A DNA stretch of 64,000 nucleotides from Cryptomeria japonica (Eukaryota > Streptophyta > Pinopsida > Cupressales > Cupressaceae): the NCBI RefSeq assembly GCF_030272615.1, contig NC_081413.1:556289136-556353135 (forward strand). The letters run 5' to 3'. The first letter of the stretch is position 1; each line of letters begins with the position of its first letter. The notes under the pieces are model-generated. The model saw only the letters and a program-made list of their open reading frames with translations. It had not been told where the DNA came from and searched no databases. This document shows positions 31,911-44,026 of the stretch, piece after piece. A program made the position numbers and the translations under genes.

Positions 31911-32930
31911 TCAGAATTTGACAACTGATGCTCCTAATCTATAGGCTGATATGATGACAAAGGGACCCAACCAGTTAGGTTCAAACTTCCCTTTCTTTTC
32001 TCGATCTTGCTGATTTCTAGGATTTTCCTTCGGGACAAGATCACCGATTTTGAAAGCTCTTGGGATGACTTTATGATTATAACTTCTGCACATTCGTTGT
32101 TGATATGCCTTGAGATGATCATAGGCATGTTGTCATTTTTCATCAAGAAGTTCTAGTTCCTGCAGCCTATTTACTCGATATTCCTCATCTGGTATGAGGC
32201 TCTTCAAAGATACTCGGAGAGATGGGATTTCTACCTCAAGAGGTAGAATTTCTTCTGAACCATACACTAATGAATATGGTGTAGCCCCTATAGGTGTGTG
32301 GATGCTTCTTTTGTAGGCCCAAAGTGTTGGATTGAGTTGTACATGCCAATCCTTGCTAGCATCATTTACTATTTTCTTGAGGATTTTCAGGATTGTTTTG
32401 TTTGATGCCTCTGCTTGAACATTCCCCTATGGATAGTATGGTGTGGAGAAGCGATGTTGGATTTTGAAACGTTCACATAGCTCTCGTACATCTTGATTCT
32501 TGAAAGAACGTCTGTTATCTGTGATGATGGAACTGGGAATGCCATATCTGCAAATGAGATAGTTGAGGATGAATGGTGAGATCTATTTTCCAGTTACGGT
32601 GGTCATTAGGACTTCTTTGATCCATTTGGTGAAGTACTCTATGGCCGTGATAATGAATTTATGCCCATTTGAAGGGGAATGATTAATTTTCCCTACCAAA
32701 TCAAGTCCCCATTGTCAGATAGGCCAAGATGTGGTGAACGGTTGTAGCTCATGTGCTGGTGCATGAATAAGGTTGTCGTGAATTTGACATTTAGGGCATT
32801 TCTTAGCAAATTGATAGGACTCTCTTTCCATTGTCAGCCAGTAATATCTCATTCTCAAAAGTTTCTTGGCGAGAGTAGGACCACTTGAATGCATACCACA
32901 GATACCCTCATGAAGCTCGTGTAAGGCAGA
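31911..32930 (-). pseudogene. Integrase of element A (decayed)
   Basis: In element sense: KKCPKCQIHDN, GLDLVGKI, NGHKFIITAIEYFTKWI, SIITDNRRSFKNQDV, FSTPYYP-stop-GNVQAEASNKT and SYNHKVIPRAFKIGDLVP can be read, with several in-frame stops. RYYW is intact at about 32845, where B has a stop. Useful as a reference for the single-base loss in B. Not functional. Confidence 0.85.
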
Positions 32931-32978
32931 GTCAGATTCATTACGATCGAGGCATCAAATAAGAGTACCATCTAGACC

Positions 32979-33690
32979 TCAACGGTAAAGTGTGTCAACA
33001 GTCAACGTATAGCGGGTGACTTGCCGGATGAAGCTATGTTTTTTATTACGAGATAGGTTGGGATGGAGAGTATTGTTTTTGAGATAATCATAGATCTTCC
33101 CGTATAGAGGGAAATCATAACCGGTTAGGGCATAGATGACTTGGGATGCGGAATTGCCATAGGCTGGGGAAAACAATTTGTCTATCAGGAACTCGTAACG
33201 ACTCTGTTTATCTGGAATATGCAGCAGTGAGGTGATAGTGGCCATTGCATCGACAACTTTGTTGTCTAATCTTGGAATTTGCTCAAAGGTGATGTGCACA
33301 AAGTACTTTTTGGAATCATCCACCATTCTCTTGTAAGGTATTAGTTTATCATCCTTTGTCTGTCATCGTTGATCTAGTTGATAACTAATTGAGAATCCCC
33401 ATAGACTCTCAATTATATGATTCTCCATTCCACTGCCACCTTGATTCCTGTTACCAGGGCTTCATATTCAACAATGTTGTTGGTACATGGAAACATTAGT
33501 CTATAAGATCTTGGAATTGTGTGCCCCTCTGGAGTCATGAACATGATGTTGAAACCTGATCCATGTTGTGTATAGGATCCATCAAAGTATAGGGTCCATT
33601 GCTTGGGTGTGATAGTGAGTACATCCATGTATGGAAATTCTACCTGTAGTGGTTGTTGGTCTGGTAGTGGTGCTTTTTTCAATTGATCTA
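32979..33690 (-). pseudogene. Archaeal-type RNaseH of element A (decayed)
   Basis: LYFDGSYTQHGSGFNI, TNNIVEYEALVTG and NKVVDAMATITSL match the aRNH of B. A frameshift or stop near 33360-33410 splits the domain at the position of B's GDSQL motif. Confidence 0.83.
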
Positions 33691-33727
33691 CAATTACCTA
33701 TCCTTTGATAGCCCAACGTTCTGTGTA

Positions 33728-34190
33728 CTAGATATCAAACTCACTCAGAATCATGACCCACTTAGCTAATCGTCCTATGAGAGATTCCTTGCTAAGTAGA
33801 TATTTGAGAGGATCAATTTTTGCTACCAGCTTGATTGTGTAGGCTAACATATAGTGGCATAAATTTTGAGAGGCAAACACCACTGCTAAGCAAGACTTCT
33901 CAATGAACGTATAATTGAGTTCATATCTGTTCAAAGTATTGCTGATGTAATAGATAGCCTGTTCTTTGCCTACTGGATCTTCTTGTGCTAGCAGTGCCCC
34001 TAATGATACTTATGTTGTTGATATATAGAGAATGAGTGGCTTGCTTGCTATCGAAGGTACCAAAACTGGCGGATTCATTAGATATTGTTTGAGCTGGTGG
34101 AATGATTCTACACGCTTGTCTTCCCATCTAAACGGTATGTTTTTATGAAGTAGATGATTGAAAGGGATACATTTATCTCCTAGCTAAGTG
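33728..34190 (-). pseudogene. RNaseH of element A (decayed)
   Basis: YELNYTFIEKSCLAVVFASQNLCHYML and the preceding TPPILMNPPVL-like region align with the RNaseH of B in two frames. Confidence 0.78.
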
Positions 34191-35000
34191 ATGAACCACT
34201 TGATGGATTGCAACCGTCCCTATAGAGATATGAGTTGGCTAATGTTTTTAGGAGGTGGCATCTCCATGATAGCCTATACCTTTGCTGGATCTACTTCAAT
34301 GCCCTTTTTTGATACAATGTAGCCCAATAGTTTTTCAGATGTGACCCCGAAGACGTACTTCTTAGGGTTGAGTCTAACTTTGAATTGCTCTAATCATTGA
34401 AATATTCTATCTAATATGCCTAGGTGTTCTGCTTGAGTGAATGATTTAGCTAGCAAATCATCCATATAATCCTCCATGAAAGTATGGATCATATCATGGA
34501 AGATTGTTGTCATGGCTCTTTGATAAGTTGCACCAACATTTTCAAGCCAAAAGGCATGATGTTCCAACAATATGTTCCCCATGGGCAGGTGGATGTAATT
34601 TTATCTTGATCCTTTGCAGCTATCTTAATTTGATTATAGCCAGAGAAGCCATCCATTAATGATAACATTGTGTGGTCTGTTGTTAGATCCACAATAATGT
34701 CAATGCTTGGCAAGGGAAAGTCATCCTTCAGACATGCTTTGTTGACATCCCAAAAGTATGTGCATATTCTGATACTTTTGTTGGGTTTTGAAACTGGTAC
34801 AATGTTTGAGATCCATTTAGCATAGTCTATAGGTCAGATGAATCCGACATCTAAAAACTTTTTTTGTTCTGCTTTGACCAATAATGCCACATGTGGATTC
34901 ATCTTTCTTAATTTTTGCTTGACCAGTTTAGCTCCAGGAGCGATGGATTTTCCTTGAACAATTTGTTAAAATCTGGTTGTTTTTCTGTTGTGAGTGATTC
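34191..35000 (-). pseudogene. Reverse transcriptase of element A (decayed)
   Basis: PSIDIIVDLTTDHTMLSLMDGFSGYNQIKIAA, GTYCWNIMPFGLK and YMDDLLAKS are readable, with a frameshift near 34550. The catalytic YMDD is kept here, unlike YVDN in B. Confidence 0.85.
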
Positions 35001-36146
35001 TGCTAGATGTATGGTTTTGACTATTGCTTCAGTGTCGATGTTTATTGATTGAGTTGGCTCAATCAATATTGGTGACCTTTCTTGATAATGCTCAGGAAGA
35101 GTGTCAAGTCTCCCATCTTGAGTTGCCTCAAAAAGGTTTTCACCTTCAGATACGTCTTTTATTTTTACTTTTTTTGTGATCTAATACTGCCACTGACTAG
35201 TTTTCACCATTAGATCCGTTTTTATTTTATTTTTGCGATTGAGAGACTTGGAACTCCCTGATTGCAGATATCATTATTTTGTTCACTGGTAGAGCATGTT
35301 TTCGGGTTGACCGAGCACAGGTATTGGACAATGGATTCATCATTTGGGAATATTGGTATATCATGATGTTCAGGTTCTTCCCAGTCTATGAGATCAAGAT
35401 ATATGAGGGCTAAGGAGTCATTTGGTGGGTTAAGATCAATTATTGTAAGTATCATGATAGAGTCATCATTATAGCCGTTTGGGATACTAGTGAGGTCTAT
35501 GATATTTTTGAGGTTTCTGATGGTATTCTCTTCGATATTGCCTTGTTCATATTATCGTTGCTCATTCTCACTATCTTCGTAGATGTATGGTTTGAATTCA
35601 AATGATCGAGATCTTAAGCCTTGTCCCTCCTATGAAAGGGGTGTGTATGCGTGGATGGTATCCACCTCAATATCTTCAGTAATATCAGAACAACTATCCC
35701 ACTCATATTCATTGGAATTGGTTTTAGAATCACTGTCCTAGGTTACCTCGTTGTATCTGATAGGTATGTTGTATGGTGAGAAAAGATCACTGATGATTGA
35801 CACCAGTTTAGTAGCTTGTTCTGATTCAGGGTCGGTGCTTGCTTATACTCTTTGCATTTGTTTGTACATTGTTTCCCTTCTATGAGTAGCAATTTCTTTA
35901 GTTGGTGGCTCCACCTTGGTTTGATTAGGTTCTTGTACATGATGTACTTTCTTATAAGAAGCTTCTTCTCTTTGAAAGACAAGCTCTTCTTGGCGTCTTT
36001 CATTGTTTTGATGCTTTTGCTCCTTCCTTGTCATTTCTGCCACTTGGTGTAATGCTTCTTGCCATGAGTCTTCATTATATTTTTTCTTTTCTCTCCACTA
36101 GCGTTTTTGTTGGTGATTTTGCTTCTGCCTAGGTGGAACATGTTGT
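35001..36146 (-). pseudogene. Acidic spacer between G-patch and RT of element A
   Basis: Fragments such as LIDWEEPEHHDIPIFPNDESIVQYL correspond to LIDWDHEGPAQFDTFRNDEAV of B. A Lys/Glu/Gln-rich part at 35843-36043 has no counterpart in B that I can see. Many stops. Confidence 0.65.
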
Positions 36147-36383
36147 TCATACCCAAGTCCTATTTTTGTCTCTTGCAAATTGTGAAGGAAGTTGCAGGGG
36201 TTCTATAATGCCTTCTTGGCACATGCCAATAGGTCCTTTTCCTTTGTATCCCATTCCTTTCATGATCTGGAACCCATTTCCATAATGTTTTGTTGGTACA
36301 GCCACTTCTATGGTAGCAACTCTGACTTCTTCATCCTTGTATAGCCAACTAAGGATGTCTTTCTCTTTTGATTCATCAGCCAA
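36147..36383 (-). pseudogene. G-patch segment of element A
   Basis: KHYGNGFQIMKGMGYKGKGPIG followed by CQEGIIEPL is a G-patch like those of B (25295-25360) and of the plus-strand element (60180-60300). G-patches bind RNA or RNA helicases. Confidence 0.75.
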
Positions 36384-36699
36384 TATGCCTAGTTGGATAA
36401 ATTTACCATCAAACTTGGTGATGGGTTGGGTTGCCTAATGTCTTGATGTGGAAGGTTGTCCATAGAATTTTGGTGACATTGGTAATTTAGATAGACATAA
36501 GGGTTCAAAAGAGTACTCCCCCATGCCTTGGTCCTTTATTTTCATCTTTTGCTTGAAGTCTATGAATAGAGACTTGAGTTCTTCTTGATGATTGGATGTT
36601 GAGGAAGCTTGGGCCTCCCTGTTGTGTTGAACCAGGCTATCTTGAGCTGCCCCCATAGCATTGCAATACTAAAAAGGGTTATTATATGCAGATATTGAA

Positions 36700-37260
36700 A
36701 TTTGTTGTTTGTTATAGGGAAACTTAATACATTGATGGTATGTGGAAGGCACTGCTTGCATTTCATGGATCCATGGATGACCCAATAATATATTGTATGT
36801 CAAGTCTATGTCCAAGACTTGGCACATGGTGTCTCTTTGTACATGACCTACCTAAATGGGTAGTATTACAGTTCCTTCAGATGATCTCTCTTCATCATCA
36901 TAGGCTTTGATGGTGATTTTCTTTTTTGGATCAATAGACTACTCAGAGAAGCCCAATGCATAGATAAGCTTTAAAGTACAGATATTGAGACCAACTCCTC
37001 CATCTATTAATACTCTTTTTAGTCGATGTTTATAGACTAAGTCTGTCATATGGGCCACCATGGCTTGGAATCGATCAATATCCAGATTATTTGGAACATT
37101 TGTTTCAGTAAGTGCTTGCTCCAAGATATCCTTGTGTTTTGGAGAAATTTTGAGCAACTCAAGTATATATATTTGAGTGAGAGTTCTCCATAGTTGATCA
37201 ACCAAGTTATATGAGTCTTGGGGAGAGTTGTCGATGTTAATGTGTTCCCTCTCAAGACAT
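36700..37260 (-). pseudogene. Aspartic protease of element A (decayed)
   Basis: RVLIDGGVGLNICTLKLIYALG carries the active-site DGG in the context seen in B. The flanks are interrupted by stops and frameshifts. Confidence 0.78.
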
Positions 37261-37302
37261 ATTTTTGTGCTTTGTTGTCACATTTATCGACGCATGTTCT
37301 TA

Positions 37303-37640
37303 TTAGTCCTTAATTTTTATGACATTCACTTGGTTGTCATATGTCGATATGTGATTGATAGTGTTTTCATATATGTGAATAATATGAGTCCCTTTGGTAT
37401 TGTTTGATGTTGATGCGCCTCCTTTGTCATAAGTTGGAAGAGGATTTTTTAAGGCTTCATGGTCACCATTTGTTTTATGACCATCAACTGTTAAATCACC
37501 CCTGTCTATAATGTCCTGAACTATGTTTTCCGGCCACATGCAATCATTTGTGTTATGCCCTTTGTTTTGATGAAAATCACAATAATGTGAGTCATTCCAC
37601 CAGGGTGGTTTGACTTGGGGTTCAAAGTTGCTTTAGGCTA
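37303..37640 (-). pseudogene. Zinc-knuckle-like region of element A
   Basis: CDFHQNKGHNTNDC followed by NIVQDIIDRGDLTVDGHKT aligns with YCEFHKSKGHKTGNC and following text in B. Links gag to protease. Confidence 0.72.
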
Positions 37641-37835
37641 GCAATGTGATGATCTTATTTGCCAATAGCTCTCACAACGTTGATTCTAAGGTTTGTCTAA
37701 TGACGTGTATATTCATTGATACGGATCGAAAGTATTAGTGTTGCCTCTTTGGTTTGTGTTGTTTCCTTGGTTGGTGTTGTTGTTGCCTTGATGATTTTTG
37801 TTGGTGTTTGATGTTGAATCTCCTTGGTTGGTATT

Positions 37836-39114
37836 TCACTGATAAGGGTTAGTGCCTTGAGTAGCACTCTTTTGATCATTATTGGATGGTGGGTTGCTTG
37901 ATAAAGTCAACACTGGTTGTTTAGACTTCACATTGTTGGCATCAATTACCCCATCATTAACAATGTTTTTGTTCCTTGTCCAAAATTTGGATTTGTTTGA
38001 ATTATTGTTATTGTTTGGATTGTTAAAGGTGTTATTGTTTGATGAATTAACACCTTCCTTAAAGAACTTCAATGTTCCTTTCTTGATGGAAGCTTCCTCT
38101 ACTTGATTACCATTTTCTATCAATTTTGCAAAATATGGTATGCATTGTAGTTTGAGTTGATAACTCATCTCACTATTCAGATTGTCGATGAAGATTTCCA
38201 TCTTTTCCTTTTCAGACACATCTTGGGGATATCTGGAAACCATGCACCTCCATTGTTGTAGAAACACCATGAATGTTTCATTTCTCTTTTGTTTTGTGTT
38301 ACACATATCCAGCATGGTGATTGCGTGTTGGATGTTATAGGAGTATTGTGTTTTGAATTTGTTTACCAACTCATCAAAGGATCTGATGGGAGGTGTAAGT
38401 TTAGACAACCACTCCATTGTTTTCCCTCCCAAACTTCTTGGGAATAATCTCATTAAGTATGTGTCATCGTGAGAAAACTCTAAGCTCATGGTACAAAATT
38501 CTTGAACATGATCACAGGGATCTCTTACCATTGTATTTGTCATACTTTGGTATATCTGAATTTGGGGGAAAAGGTACCATGTTCAATCTCCTATCAAAAG
38601 GATAAGGATAGATTTCATCCAAGGAGTATCGTACCTTGGTTCCTTGTTGCATTTCCTGCATTTGACTTTGAAGTGTTTGGAGTTGTTGTGTAAGAGTAGC
38701 CATGGGTGCATTTGTCCTTCAATGGGGAGCTTCCCCTCGTTCATTAAGATTTTCTTGATTGCGGACATGGTCTTGTTCATGAGTGTTGTCTTGTTGATGG
38801 GTGTGGTTGCGTATGTTTTCTTGATCCCGTGCCTCTTCTTCTCTTCGTTGTTCTTGATAAGCATAGTTTCTTGATCTTGTTCTTGAAATTATCTCATCTA
38901 TATTCCTTAAGTTTTATGTGTTGAAATCCTCAGGAATGTTGACTCCTTTGCTAGTTAGCATGAGTAGATATTTTTCCTTGTCTGCTTCTATATGTCTTTC
39001 TACAAGTTTTTGGAAAGATGTGTTCTCTTGAAATTTCTGGAGAAGTTCTTCGGTGATCTCTATTTCTTGCATATTTGCATATTCATCAAAAGGATTGGAC
39101 AGTCTACGACTCAT
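37836..39114 (-). pseudogene. Gag of element A (decayed)
   Basis: Gag domain at 37836-38543: DPCDHVQEFCTMSLEFS, MRLFPRSLGGKTMEWLSKL and NTKQKRNETFMVFLQQWR, followed by an Asn-rich tail. Upstream pieces at 38512-38703 and 38914-39114 (MSRRLSNPFDEYANMQ..., EELLQKFQENTSFQ) give the N-terminal part. Stops and frameshifts separate them. Confidence 0.82.
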
Positions 39115-39173
39115 ACTTGATTCAGGTTGTGATTCCTTCCGCTTGTTTTTCTTAGATTAAGTGACAATGGGCA

Positions 39174-39800
39174 TTAATATATCTCTACCGTAATGAATTC
39201 TTCTTCTATTGGGGTTCTTGGTAGAGTTGGTGGCTCAGGCTGAGCTTCGTTATAAGTGATAAGGAACTTTGGGAACAAAGCAAGGTTAATCTTTCCTCCA
39301 CTATTAAGGCATTGGTTGAATGTCGCTTTCTGAATGTAAGCCCTACTTCTCAAAGGTTCTTTGTCAAATTTGTTTGTTTTTCCTTGGATATACAACCACA
39401 TATTACGCAAGAATGTGTGATGTGATGCAAAGAGTTGATGGTTGATATAGAGAAATTTATTTCTTTTGATAAGTGTCTTAGAACTAGGTTGTCTCTTCTT
39501 CAACTTAGCCTTTTGATGAAGACTTCTTCTTCTCAAAATAGGAGGAGTGGTCATACACAAATGATCAAATGTTGATATTGACGTTGATGCTGGATATGGA
39601 TACTTCATTTGAAAACTCAAGTTTACTTTATCAAATAGAGGTTTAGTTTGATTAACCTCCACGACAAAGTGTGTCAAACTATATGTGTCAAGTTTCCTGA
39701 TGTAGAAACTTAATTTGACAAATTGAGGACCTAACTAGGTATTGTTTTGATAGGACTCGTTGGATGATGGAACTTTGATCACTGTTATGATACTCCTTAA
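39174..39800 (-). pseudogene. Extra sense ORF upstream of gag in element A (ORF1-like)
   Basis: A frame with long open stretches runs from about 39800 to a stop at 39174, with one TAG near 39738 (a CAG would fit). It contains PQFVKLSFYIRKLDTYS, HHTFLRNMWLYIQG and INLALFPKFLITYNEAQPEP. I recognise no domain. It ends just before gag and reads in the same direction. Ogre-type elements are known to carry an additional ORF1 in this place, so this is a plausible counterpart. No matching ORF is visible in B. Confidence 0.5.
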
Positions 39801-41630
39801 TTTTGTTGGATGAAATCTGATCTCAAGCTAGTTGAAGATTTGAAAAACTCTTTCTAAGAGTGTTTTGTTGGATTCATAATTTTCTCACATATGATTTCCC
39901 TTTTTGAAGTTTTGTTGCTGGATTTGTCAGAGGACCCAAAAGGGTATCTGAAATTATTGATAAATGTTTTCCAAAGTGACTGGTTTGCTCTCTATTTTTC
40001 ACTAATTTTGACCATGTGCTAATACAAAGACCTGATGTGCTAAAGGATGTTCTAGAAGTGCTACAAAATGTTCACTATGCACTATGCTGCCTCTCCAATG
40101 CACTGTTTCAGACTGTTTGATAATAAAATTAATGGATAGGTTATGCACTAATATGTCCCTGTAACGCGGTAGGCTGATGCTTGTATGCGCTACAATGATG
40201 TTGACAAGCGCTATCTAAATTCTCACTGGTATGATAATGATTATGTGCTAATGTGAGTGATAAAAGTGCTAGATGTTGGTTGAAATGCGCTACTGGATGG
40301 TTGAGATGCGCTAGGCTATTGCCCCTACATGCTAACTGTCCTAATTTCTCCATTTTTGGTGTTTTTGCTATGATGTTGAAACTTAACTTTTGTGACTTGA
40401 TGGATGATTTTCTAAAAATGACTTGAAAACATAGCAGATAGAAGAGATAACAACTTGTCTATGCTAAACAGATAGTGTATGTTCTTTTGAGGATGTTTTC
40501 AAATCCCCGATGTTTTCACTGGTTTGGATTACAAAAAGACAGATCAAGCAGACTCTTTATTCAAGGGTCATTGACAATATCATAGCCCACTAGTCTCGAT
40601 ACTCCGTCAGCTCAAATAACCTTTTCACTCCCTAGGGGGTGCCCATTTTTTGCCTTTTGCCTGAATTTATCCCAAAGTGAATTTCTTCACAGTTGAGTAG
40701 TTATCTTGGGAGATATATGGTGAGTAATCTCGGGGGCGGATTCTTCCCCACCCTTGCACTATGATACTGCCAATATTTGGCGACTGACTCAACTCAAAGT
40801 TTCTAATGCTAAGGTTCGTAATTAGACTTTTGTTTGGTCTTTAGTGATAAAATCTCTCGAGAGGCTTCCCAACCTTTAGAACAAAGGCTTTACACATCTT
40901 AAAGATACTGGGGGAAGACTAATCACTGAGCAAAATCATTGAAGGGGACTTTCGTCAGCCTCCACATTTGATTATAGTGGTTTGGAACACTTGGCGATAA
41001 AATTGTTTCCCACTTAGGTTGTTCCCCTCTCATCGGCCATTAATGGCACCCTAAGGGCAACTCGAGAGGGCAGGCCTTCTAAAGGATTTAAGTACTTGAA
41101 GTAAAAGAAAGTATGAAAGAGTGGTTTGGTTTTTTTGGTCAGCCAATTAAGGGGAGAGCATATACCTTCTACTTTCGAGACAAGGCAAACAATGTTCTTT
41201 TTAACTTTCAAGGCAATGATTAGCTAAGATCTATTTGGAGATGTTGCTCCAACAAGCATGGTGTTCTTTTTACCCCACAAAGAAATTTGTTGTCTAAATA
41301 GGAAATTGGAATCCTGGTCAACAAAAAGTAAAGTGTGTTCTTGAAATGGAAATTGCTTTGCAAAATAAATGAAAAAAATTGATAGCTTTTTACTTTTGCA
41401 AGAAAATGAAAATTTGTTGTTCTTTTTAGAGCCCAAAATGAAGTGTTTTTCCTAATCTTGCAAGAAATTAAATGTGTTTGATTTGTTGTTCTTTTCACCT
41501 TATAATGAGGTTCTTTTTAAGCCCAAAAGAAAATTTGATTTGTTTTAAGCCCAAAATATAATGAGATTCTTTTTAACCAAAGGGAAATGAGTTCCTTTTA
41601 ATCCAACTTGAAAATCTACAAGGAAATAGA
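39801..41630 (-). mobile_element. 5' leader of element A
   Basis: No gene recognised. Contains a TGCGCTA motif array (40141-40330) and, at 40560-41100, blocks similar in layout to the B leader: a TTATAGTGGTTTGGAA segment at 40975 corresponds to TTTATAGTGGTTCGGAA at 30029, each followed by a GGGCAGGCC/AGACAGGCC block. The PBS region has been lost. Confidence 0.65.
40141..40330. repeat. Array of (T)GCGCTA-type words in the element A leader
   Basis: GCGCTA or a one-base variant (GTGCTA, GTGCTAA, ATGCTAA) occurs about eight times in 190 bp, often preceded by GA. It occupies a position like the ACAGACGCGG arrays of B but uses a different word. Confidence 0.65.
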
Positions 41631-42106
41631 TAACTAGGGTTAAAGCCATGAATGCTTGATGAGACCCTTAGGTTAGTTGGGGGTTAAGTTAGAGAGAAAG
41701 TCTCTAACCTTGCAAGAAGGTTGAGTTAACCATTAATGGTTAGGAAGACTTTGGGGAAAAATTTGTAAGAGTCCTTCCAAATTTGGGGGAACTCAACAAG
41801 TTAGCTTGTTGAAGAAATAAAGCCTTTAATGCATTTAGAATACGTTCTTCCAAATTTGAGAAGTGACCTCCTTTAACTTAGGGAAATGATAGAATAAGAG
41901 GGATTAAGGCTAATTGATTAAGATCATATGGGTTCTAGAAAAATTCTTAGAGGCAAGTGGGAGATGTAGGAAAATGCAAGTGGATGGAGGAGAATGATTT
42001 TAATTAAAATAAAATTAATTTATATCAACAAAAATAGATGTAACTTGCATAAATACAAGTGGGGGATTTTAATAAAAAAATTAGATTTATTTATTTGCAA
42101 GGATCA
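41631..42106 (-). mobile_element. Truncated 5' LTR of element A
   Basis: Matches 13031-13510 of the 3' LTR. The first roughly 755 bp are missing at the left, with a junction at the shared AAATAGATAA, and the last roughly 190 bp are missing at the right, where a poly(T)-led insertion starts. Roughly 27 mismatches in about 475 bp. Confidence 0.85.
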
Positions 42107-43617
42107 TTTTTTTTGCTCGGTAAAATGCCTAAGCCATATTTTATTAATAAATAGTATTACAATCTCCGCTCAGTGTGGGCGCCAGTAGGAAAGAGTGGAG
42201 AGGAGAAAACCTTCGGCCTTGCCCGGGACCATAGGTCCAGTCAGTGACTAATAACATTTAATGATTTACATATATTATTTTACAAATTCTGCAATCTGGC
42301 TGATCAAAATCCCTTCATAGGTAGCATCTATTTACATGTCGTAATATGTTTCTACCAAACTTCCTAGTTCACTGGTGCCATATTTGCCATCTTTTGATTA
42401 TCTTGCAAAACAAGTTTTCAAAACAATCCCTCTGCAAAACCACTTTGTTAAATGTTTGTGCCAAAGAGAAGAATAAGAGCCAATATTATCTCTGCATACT
42501 TACCCCTGTTGTTATTATAGACTAGGTTTCTTTCATATTAAGTCAGCATTAGAAATTGTTGGCTATACTATGAAAGATTACCTAGTCTACAATAATATTA
42601 GGGGTATAAACACTGGTCAGCAAAGGATTGATACTAACACAACCTATCTAGCCTGTACTTCAGGCTCTTACCATGATATTCGAGACTTATACATGTTTAA
42701 ATATAAATGCTGAAGTAAACCAATATGCCAGAATTACTAAAGTACTCCCTATTACTGTATTTTAGTATATGTCTGATTCAAAAAACATCTACATTCTAAA
42801 CTTCACTTAATTAGTATAACTATATGTTTTGAAACTGTCATCAAGTGAGTATCTTACCCTTCACTATCTATTCTATATCAAAGTATTTAATAAACAGTTC
42901 AATACATGCCTTGTACTAACTGCAGATCCTATATCTCTATGTATAAGATTATTTATAGTAGTAATAGCAAACAAAACTATGTAATGAAAACTTATTCTTC
43001 CTCCTTGTTGTCTGCGGCTTCCATGCCAGAGGCCTGTATTTCACTGGGATTATCAGCCTGGAATGGGGTCCATCTCTCTTCTACCATATAACTCACCCAC
43101 CATTCCCCTTTTGGTTCTTTTACCACTCCAAGCCATTGCTTAAGGAATGCAATGCTCCTTGCAATCATTGTTTCTCTTTGACAGCAGAGTTTCTGATCCT
43201 TGCTACTTAGAATAGGCCTTGTGAACTCTATATTGAGCACCTCTTCCTTATATATAGCTTCCGCAACTTTGGAGTAATCTTTCGCTAAGGTATTTAAAGC
43301 TTATCATCCACACATTTTATCACCATTTCCAAGTTGACCAAGTATTCTTCTTTGAAAATCAACCTGCATAGTGTGATTGTGACTGCGTTTTCTTCTCCCA
43401 TTGTGAGTAGTATTGTTGCAAACCCTGCTGGGATGCTGCTAGTAACTCATTTTCTATGTTCCAAGAGTATAATATCATCACCTAGAATCCTTTTGGTCAC
43501 ATGTATGACCAAATCATGTTCAGATCTCAGAATAACCGACCACCATTTGTTAGAGATCTCTTCGATGAAGGACATTTCACACTTCTCAGGGTAGAGACAA
43601 ATACTAGAATGCATTTT
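42107..43617 (-). pseudogene. Polyadenylated retrocopy with a broken unknown ORF
   Basis: On the minus strand this ends in a poly(A) of 8 (42107-42114), with AATAAA at 42140-42145 about 26 nt upstream, and cuts into the LTR of A. An ORF from ATG near 43614 to TAA near 42990 reads with one TGA (about 43450, CGA fits) and one frameshift near 43295. Fragments: YPEKCEMSFIEEISNKWWSV, EENAVTITLCRLIFKEEYL and KEPKGEWWVSYMVEERWTPF. I do not recognise the family. It could be a processed pseudogene or the 3' part of a LINE unrelated to the one at 49122. Confidence 0.45.
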
Positions 43618-43949
43618 TAAAGAAAGCTAAGTGTTGAGTGCCTATGCTTAGATATACTGGTTATGTCAACCGGTGTTGTCGGTAATAAAAGTTGTGATCC
43701 CGGTTGTGCCAGGCTAATCTCATGATGTTTTCCTATCTGCCTCTCAGTACATATTATGATTGCTTACCGATAACTCTGACATATTTCCATCCCTAAAATG
43801 CCTTGTTGTAATGATTGCAGGGGTGATGATTACTTTTTCATGATTTTTGGTTCGCCTTATTTCCTAGCCTTATCAATGTATGATTGCTCAAGTAGTCGAG
43901 CAGTATCTTCATGATGATTTCTAGCTTATGATGTTTAATCATTTTTATA
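43618..43949. other. Spacer, nothing recognised
   Basis: No coding or terminal motif seen. Confidence 0.4.
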
Positions 43950-43976
43950 TACTACATTGATGTGTATATATATGTC

Positions 43977-44026
<50 letters not shown>

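Noticed and set aside
31688..31944. Phe-rich open frames
   Set aside because: Translation of the T-rich tract behind the integrase of element A.
12277..42106. CRISPR-like reading of the regularly spaced arrays
   Set aside because: The spacers are short and the repeats degenerate; the DNA is clearly plant retrotransposon, with no cas-like genes.
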